NCBI GenBank assembly: GCA_004366195.1
Contig: SIRV01000226.1
Span: forward strand, 1-7,556
Length of the DNA stretch: 7,556 nucleotides
Origin: Actinomycetota bacterium
Lineage (GTDB): Bacteria; Actinomycetota; UBA4738; HRBIN12
Direction of reading: 5' to 3'
How positions within the stretch are numbered: the stretch's first letter is position 1; every line of letters begins with the position of its first letter. Made by a program: the position numbers and the translations under genes. This document shows positions 6,657 to 7,556 of the stretch, one piece after another. The notes beneath the pieces are model-generated. The model was not told where the DNA came from, did not search any database, and saw only the letters and a program-made list of their open reading frames with translations.

Positions 6657-6679
6657 CGGGGACCCCCGCGGCGAGCCGC
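6657..6679. repeat. Two adjacent inverted repeats between the 6679 gene and tRNA-Arg
   Basis: CGGGG-AC-CCCCG (6657-6668) and GCGGC-GA-GCCGC (6668-6679) are perfect five-base-stem hairpins just after the stop of the minus-strand gene ending at 6679. Neither is followed by a T-run. They could slow or end transcription of that gene, or be chance in such GC-rich DNA. Confidence 0.3.
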
Positions 6680-7290
6680 TAACCAGCGGGGCGGGGCAGG
6701 CGGCCCGTCAGGGCGGCGACGGCGGTGAGGAGCGCCACGCTCGCGAGGAGCGCGTACCCGACCGCCACCGCCTTGCCGAGCGCGCCCGCGAACGCCCGGC
6801 GCATCACGAGCCGGCGCCAGCCCGGGAGCTCGCGGGCCGCGCGGCCGGGCAGTGGATCCGCGCCGTACGCGGAGAGCAGGTCGAGCAGCACCGCATGTCC
6901 CGGCAGGGCCCCCCGACGCGGGCGGCGGAGGTGTCGGCGACAGGCCGCCGCCAGGAGATCGCCAGCGCGGCGCGCGCGGCCCACCACCATCCGCGACGCG
7001 TCGCGCGCCCGGCCGCAGCGCAAGCACACGAGCCGGAGGGCCAGCGGGTACGCGAGCGCGGCGCGGTACCCGTGCTCGTGCTCGATCACCCGACCCCAAA
7101 GGCCCACGGTGCCGACCACCGACACGGGCCCGTCCCGCACGGTGGGAAGGAGCCGGGGGTCCTTCGCGGCATGCAGGCCACACCCGCAGTCACGAGCGGG
7201 GGCCGTATGACGCCCTGGCCCGCGCTGTTCGGCACGGAGCGGCTCGCACTTCAGGGCGCGCGGCGGGAACGCGGGGTTTCCCGAACCCAT
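6679..7290 (-). CDS. Conserved uncharacterised protein with CxCG...LWGRVIEHE block and C-terminal membrane helix
   Basis: From ATG at 7290 the product is 203 residues. CGCGLHA contributes C35 and C37. It is followed by a valine-rich stretch and LWGRVIEHEHGYRAALAYP (64 onward), then a second pair CLRC (C89, C92), an Arg-rich middle, and one hydrophobic helix near residues 174-197 before the Arg/Pro-rich end. The H.AP...C.CG.HA...LWGRV.EHE.GYRA pattern is one I recall from uncharacterised actinobacterial proteins of about 200 residues; no biochemical role is known to me. The four cysteines may bind a metal. The ATG is preceded at six bases by GGAGA. In-frame GTG codons at 7311 and 7308 are alternatives adding 6-7 residues. 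The N-terminus looks short for the family, so a longer ancestral N-terminus may have been lost. The frame from 7290 to the TAG is otherwise open. Confidence 0.65.
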   Translation of the reverse strand: MGSGNPAFPPRALKCEPLRAEQRGPGRHTAPARDCGCGLHAAKDPRLLPTVRDGPVSVVGTVGLWGRVIEHEHGYRAALAYPLALRLVCLRCGRARDASRMVVGRARRAGDLLAAACRRHLRRPRRGALPGHAVLLDLLSAYGADPLPGRAARELPGWRRLVMRRAFAGALGKAVAVGYALLASVALLTAVAALTGRLPRPAG

Positions 7291-7296
7291 CGGACA

Positions 7297-7301
7297 TCTC
7301 C
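7297..7301 (-). promoter_or_regulatory. Ribosome binding site deciding the start at 7290
   Basis: GGAGA on the minus strand lies six bases before ATG 7290. The GTG codons further upstream have no comparable purine-rich sequence, which is why the ATG was preferred. Confidence 0.4.
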
Positions 7302-7340
7302 GCCGCACCACCGGCGGCCGTCTCCGGACGCGAGGCCGGT

Positions 7341-7369
7341 TCGACAGCGGCCGGCGGCCTCCCTACGAT
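7341..7369 (+). promoter_or_regulatory. Promoter for the secreted peptidase gene
   Basis: TCGACA (7341-7346), five of six bases of TTGACA, is followed after exactly 17 bases by TACGAT (7364-7369), a TANNNT -10 box. Transcription would start near 7376, giving a short leader containing the ribosome binding site. This is the best two-part promoter in the window. Confidence 0.6.
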
Positions 7370-7387
7370 CGGAGGAGCAACCGCTCC

Positions 7388-7395
7388 AGGGAGGT
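7388..7395 (+). promoter_or_regulatory. Ribosome binding site for the gene at 7401
   Basis: AGGGAGGT ends five bases before GTG 7401 and fixes that start. Unlike several neighbours, this gene has a normal leader. Confidence 0.65.
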
Positions 7396-7400
7396 GCGCC

Positions 7401-7556
7401 GTGTCCCGCCCATCCCGACTGCTCGCCGGCGCGATCGCCCTCGCGCTCGGCGCCCCGCTCGCGGGCGCCGCCGCGGGCGCGCAGACCACGTGCGACCCCT
7501 TCGCCGCTCCGACCTACCGGAACGTCGTCCCCTCCCCCGAGGAGGTGCTCGGCTTC
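7401..7556 (+). CDS. Secreted protein, probable M14 metallocarboxypeptidase, N-terminal part only
   Basis: Only the first 52 residues are present; the gene runs off the right edge. GTG 7401 follows a strong ribosome binding site. Residues 1-27 are a classical Sec signal peptide: Arg at 3 and 6, then LLAGAIALALGAPLAGAAAGA, with likely cleavage after A27 before QTTC. The mature start reads FAAPTYRNVVPSPEEVLGF. Pro-Ser-Pro-Glu-Glu-x-Leu-Gly-Phe at this position is typical of the pro-region or first strand of secreted M14 zinc carboxypeptidases, in which a phrase like SPEEVLGF leads into the catalytic fold. The HxxE zinc site would lie outside the window, so the family call rests on this short motif. 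It would act outside the cytoplasm. Confidence 0.6.
   Translation, partial: MSRPSRLLAGAIALALGAPLAGAAAGAQTTCDPFAAPTYRNVVPSPEEVLGF

Larger units (their letters stand above)
7312..7400. other. Divergent intergenic region
   Basis: This gap separates two divergent genes. On the plus strand it holds a near-consensus promoter and a ribosome binding site for the gene at 7401. On the minus strand I find no TANNNT box at leaderless distance from the 7290 or 7311 starts, so that gene's promoter is unclear. Confidence 0.5.

Noticed and set aside
1..7556. CRISPR array, insertion sequence or tandem repeats
   Set aside because: No regularly spaced direct repeats, transposase motifs or terminal inverted repeats were seen on either strand.

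Overview
This is a GC-rich (roughly 70% or more by eye) bacterial chromosomal window, most likely from an actinobacterial lineage. Evidence for that: frequent GTG starts, actinobacterial-type -10 boxes (TANNNT) directly in front of start codons, and a small protein family with an LWGRVIEHE...GYRA block that I associate with Actinomycetota. No taxonomic marker fixes the lineage.

Layout. (1) Bases 2-187: the C-terminal part of a HepT-like (DUF86) toxin, cut by the left edge. (2) Bases 265-2269, plus strand: three small genes in a row, two secreted proteins and a four-helix membrane protein. Each is disrupted by single-base frame changes, most of which sit at homopolymer runs. (3) Bases 2280-4391: an intact adenosylcobalamin-dependent (class II) ribonucleotide reductase with an ATP-cone, ending in a cysteine pair. 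(4) Bases 4373-5704, minus strand: an intact 443-residue MFS exporter-like permease, convergent with and overlapping the reductase gene by 19 bp. (5) Bases 5751-6501, minus: a four-helix membrane protein with a C-terminal CxC...H tail, also carrying one frame change. (6) Bases 6559-6631, minus: tRNA-Arg(ACG). (7) Bases 6679-7290, minus: a conserved uncharacterised cysteine-containing protein with one C-terminal membrane helix. (8) Bases 7401-7556, plus: the start of a secreted protein, probably an M14 metallocarboxypeptidase, cut by the right edge.

How the parts relate. There is no single obvious pathway. The reductase supplies deoxynucleotides and depends on vitamin B12 rather than oxygen; no nrdR gene, NrdR box or cobalamin riboswitch is visible nearby. 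The most coherent signal is regulatory: three genes (reductase, MFS permease, 5751-6501 membrane protein) have a TANNNT box ending 6-7 bases before the start codon, the geometry expected for leaderless transcripts. For the reductase, the -10 box shares its first three bases with the stop codon of the preceding membrane gene.

The other striking feature is five probable one-base frame changes within 265-2269 and none in the two long genes that follow. This is either sequence error at homopolymers or real decay of a secreted/membrane gene cluster. One of these changes makes the membrane gene read in frame into the reductase, creating an apparent 857-residue fusion that I think is artificial. I found no clear evidence of an entirely new system.
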